This document shows, piece after piece, positions 4,066-5,980 of a DNA stretch of 5,980 bases. The notes under the pieces are model-generated. The model searched no databases and was not told where the DNA came from. It saw nothing but the letters and a program-made list of their open reading frames with translations. The stretch is from Clostridia bacterium. Lineage in GTDB: Bacteria > Bacillota > Clostridia > Oscillospirales > Acutalibacteraceae. The DNA lies in NCBI GenBank assembly GCA_024404125.1, contig JAKSQL010000065.1, positions 1-5,980 of the forward strand. Reading direction: 5' to 3'. The position numbers were made by a program, and so were the translations under genes. The stretch's first letter is position 1; every line of letters begins with the position of its first letter.

Positions 4066-5980
4066 TTATTCTATTGATTTGAGCGCCTCAACCATATCAA
4101 TCTTTCTGATCTTCTTGCGCATGAGCAACATAACCACGAAAGTTGTAACTATGGTAATCAACGTTGCATACATATAAGAGGTATATTTTATCACTCTACT
4201 AAATACTACCACATCTACCTCTACCATGTCAATCATTTTTTGCGCTAAAATATAACCAAATAAATTACCGAAAATGAGTCCGATAATAGTCATTATTATA
4301 TTTTCGCGGAAAACGTACATACTTGCTTCTTTTTCATTGAAGCCCAAAACCTTTGTAGTGGCTATTTCCCTAATACGTTCCGAGATATTTATGTTGGTAA
4401 GATTGTAGAGAACAACTATTGCAAGACACGATGCCGATATAATCAAAATTGCGATTACAAGATACATACTCTTAAAGGTATCGTCCATAGTTTTGCACAA
4501 AGATGCAACCGGAATTGCCGATAAGAAGTTATCATTCTTGGCAAGTATCTTTTCGGGATCAATTTCATTCTTGGTATCACCGATGAAACTGTTGAAAGTA
4601 AGATCTTCTTTAAGGACTTTCTTATAGGTGTTCGGAGTTATATAGATGTAGTTGTAAACGTAGTTCTCTGCGATGGCCGAAACTTTTACCTGATAATCCT
4701 GGTCCTCGTAAATAAACTTAACCGTATCCCCTACGTTAAGTTTAAGGGTTTCAGCCATTTTGCCGGTGATTATCGCACCGTCATCGGTAAGTTTAAGTTT
4801 TTTACCCGTATCCAAATCGTAGAAATGGTACATTTTTTCAAACTCTTTTACATTTTCGGGGATTACTGCGTAAGAGTTGCCCATTTTCTCGTCTTTGGCT
4901 TTATCCGATTTTGCGGTGATTTCAATTTGCTTCTGGAATACTACGGAATCAAGTATTCCGTCACTTATCAATTCCGCAGAGGTTTCAGACGCCTGCTCCT
5001 CGTTATAAGGTGTGTACATCGAAACCAAAACGTCATAGGTTGAAAGTTTCTGATACTGCAAGTCTACTATCGGTGAAATAGCATTCTGCAAACCAAATCC
5101 CGCAACTATAAGTGCCGTACAACCCGTAATTCCGACAACTGTCATAAGGAAACGGATTTTGTAACGGAAGAGGTTTCTTATGGTTATCTTCATTGATAAA
5201 CTTAAACGTTTCCAGAAGAACGGTATTCTTTCAAGTAATATCGTTTTACCTGCTTTCGGCGCCTTAGGTCTCATAAGAGTTGCGGTAACCGATGCAACCT
5301 CTTTTCTGCAGCAAATTACGGTTACGAGAGCCGTACACGCAATACCTGCCGCAAGAGATACAACAACCATATCCCAAGGTACTTTTATGCAAACCGTAGG
5401 CAACGAATACATCATACTGTATGCGCCCATAATCGCCCGCGGGAAAATCATAACGCATATTATCTGACCTAATATACCGCCGATTACACTTGCGGTAAGT
5501 GAGTAAACGAGGTATTTCTTAAGTATCTGCGATACGGAATATCCGAGTGCTTTATAAGTACCCATTTGTGAACGCTGTTCATCAACCATACGTGACATAG
5601 TGGTAACACAAACAAGTGCCGCAACAACAAGGAAGAATACCGGGAAGAGTGCAGAAATAGCATCTATCCTCGAAGAGTCCTGACCGTAGTTCTTGTAGTT
5701 CGAAATCGCATCGTCACGCGAGAATACGTACCACTTATCGGCATTCATCTCCATAAACATAGCACGGGCATTTTGTATCTGCGCCGCACCGTCACTCAAC
5801 TGACGTTCGGTTTCAACCTTGGCGTCTTCATATTTCTGCATGCCTTCATTATATTCATCAAGGCCCGAAGAATATTCCTTTTCGCCGTCTTCAAGTTTCT
5901 TCTTACCGTCTTTAAGCTTTTGAGAGCCCTCTTTTTTACCGTCAGCAAGTTGCTTTTCGGAGTCGGCTATTTGCTTTTCA
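4066..5980 (-). CDS. FtsX/MacB-type ABC transporter permease, 5' end outside window
   Basis: The frame is open from the window edge (first full codon at 5979) to TAA at 4066, 637 residues. An internal ATG at 5841 is not the start, since coding sequence continues upstream of it. Visible residues 1-75 are a charged coiled coil with Asp-Gly marks (LADG, LKDG, LEDG) spaced 7 and 11 apart. Membrane segments follow at about 110-128, 158-178, 203-223 and 277-297, then an outside domain of about 200 residues, then three more segments at about 505-526, 559-580 and 603-619. FtsX marks are DEQRSQMGTYKALGY after the first segment, RIREIATTKVLGF in the second FtsX domain, and a terminal MVEALKSIE. Such permeases work with a separate ATPase in export, lipoprotein release or peptide-antibiotic sensing; the ATPase gene is not visible. 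The substrate is unknown. The repeat-protein gene starts 31 bp downstream, so the two are probably one operon. Confidence 0.9.
   Translation of the reverse strand, partial: EKQIADSEKQLADGKKEGSQKLKDGKKKLEDGEKEYSSGLDEYNEGMQKYEDAKVETERQLSDGAAQIQNARAMFMEMNADKWYVFSRDDAISNYKNYGQDSSRIDAISALFPVFFLVVAALVCVTTMSRMVDEQRSQMGTYKALGYSVSQILKKYLVYSLTASVIGGILGQIICVMIFPRAIMGAYSMMYSLPTVCIKVPWDMVVVSLAAGIACTALVTVICCRKEVASVTATLMRPKAPKAGKTILLERIPFFWKRLSLSMKITIRNLFRYKIRFLMTVVGITGCTALIVAGFGLQNAISPIVDLQYQKLSTYDVLVSMYTPYNEEQASETSAELISDGILDSVVFQKQIEITAKSDKAKDEKMGNSYAVIPENVKEFEKMYHFYDLDTGKKLKLTDDGAIITGKMAETLKLNVGDTVKFIYEDQDYQVKVSAIAENYVYNYIYITPNTYKKVLKEDLTFNSFIGDTKNEIDPEKILAKNDNFLSAIPVASLCKTMDDTFKSMYLVIAILIISASCLAIVVLYNLTNINISERIREIATTKVLGFNEKEASMYVFRENIIMTIIGLIFGNLFGYILAQKMIDMVEVDVVVFSRVIKYTSYMYATLITIVTTFVVMLLMRKKIRKIDMVEALKSIE

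Noticed and set aside
5839..5841. ATG at 5841 as permease start
   Set aside because: The same frame stays open and keeps the same coiled-coil pattern to the window edge, and a permease of this type needs an N-terminal membrane segment before the coil.

Overview
The window looks like a chromosomal segment of a Gram-positive Firmicute, most likely a gut-type Clostridium relative (Oscillospiraceae/Ruminococcaceae-like). This rests on the moderately AT-rich composition, strong GGAGG-type ribosome sites, a sortase-type cell-wall anchor of the SPKTG class, and an FtsX-family permease with the Asp-Gly-rich coiled coil typical of Firmicutes. The taxon is an inference from style, not from a marker gene. 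All four supportable genes lie on the minus strand, so transcription runs from high to low coordinates.

Layout in transcription order: (1) 5980-4066, the C-terminal part of a large FtsX/MacB-type ABC transporter permease whose N-terminus is outside the window. (2) 4034-1608, after a 31-bp gap, an 808-residue secreted protein with a signal peptide, eight aromatic-rich repeats of about 80-100 residues (Listeria/Bacteroides or InlB B-repeat style), a Pro-rich LPT linker and a C-terminal SPKTG-TM-charged tail sorting signal. (3) 1561-1519, a long hairpin that probably terminates this pair. (4) 1483-1208, a 91-residue protein with one membrane segment and a charged helix. (5) A sigma-A-like promoter at 1190-1162 and a leader of about 130 nt. 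The leader contains two neighbouring hairpins with different stems but the same CUUCCCCG apical octamer, next to the ribosome site. (6) 1026 to beyond 1, a protein resembling a stand-alone condensation domain (NRPS C-domain / PapA-type acyltransferase superfamily) with an altered HHxxxDG motif, running off the window.

The permease and the wall-anchored repeat protein look co-transcribed, so envelope transport and surface display may be linked. The condensation-like gene appears to have its own promoter and leader. Whether all of these form one system (for example a lipopeptide or acylated metabolite made, exported and met at the surface) cannot be settled here, because the flanking genes that would decide it lie outside both ends. 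The point most worth a second look is the twin-hairpin leader, followed by the repeat protein and the divergent condensation domain.
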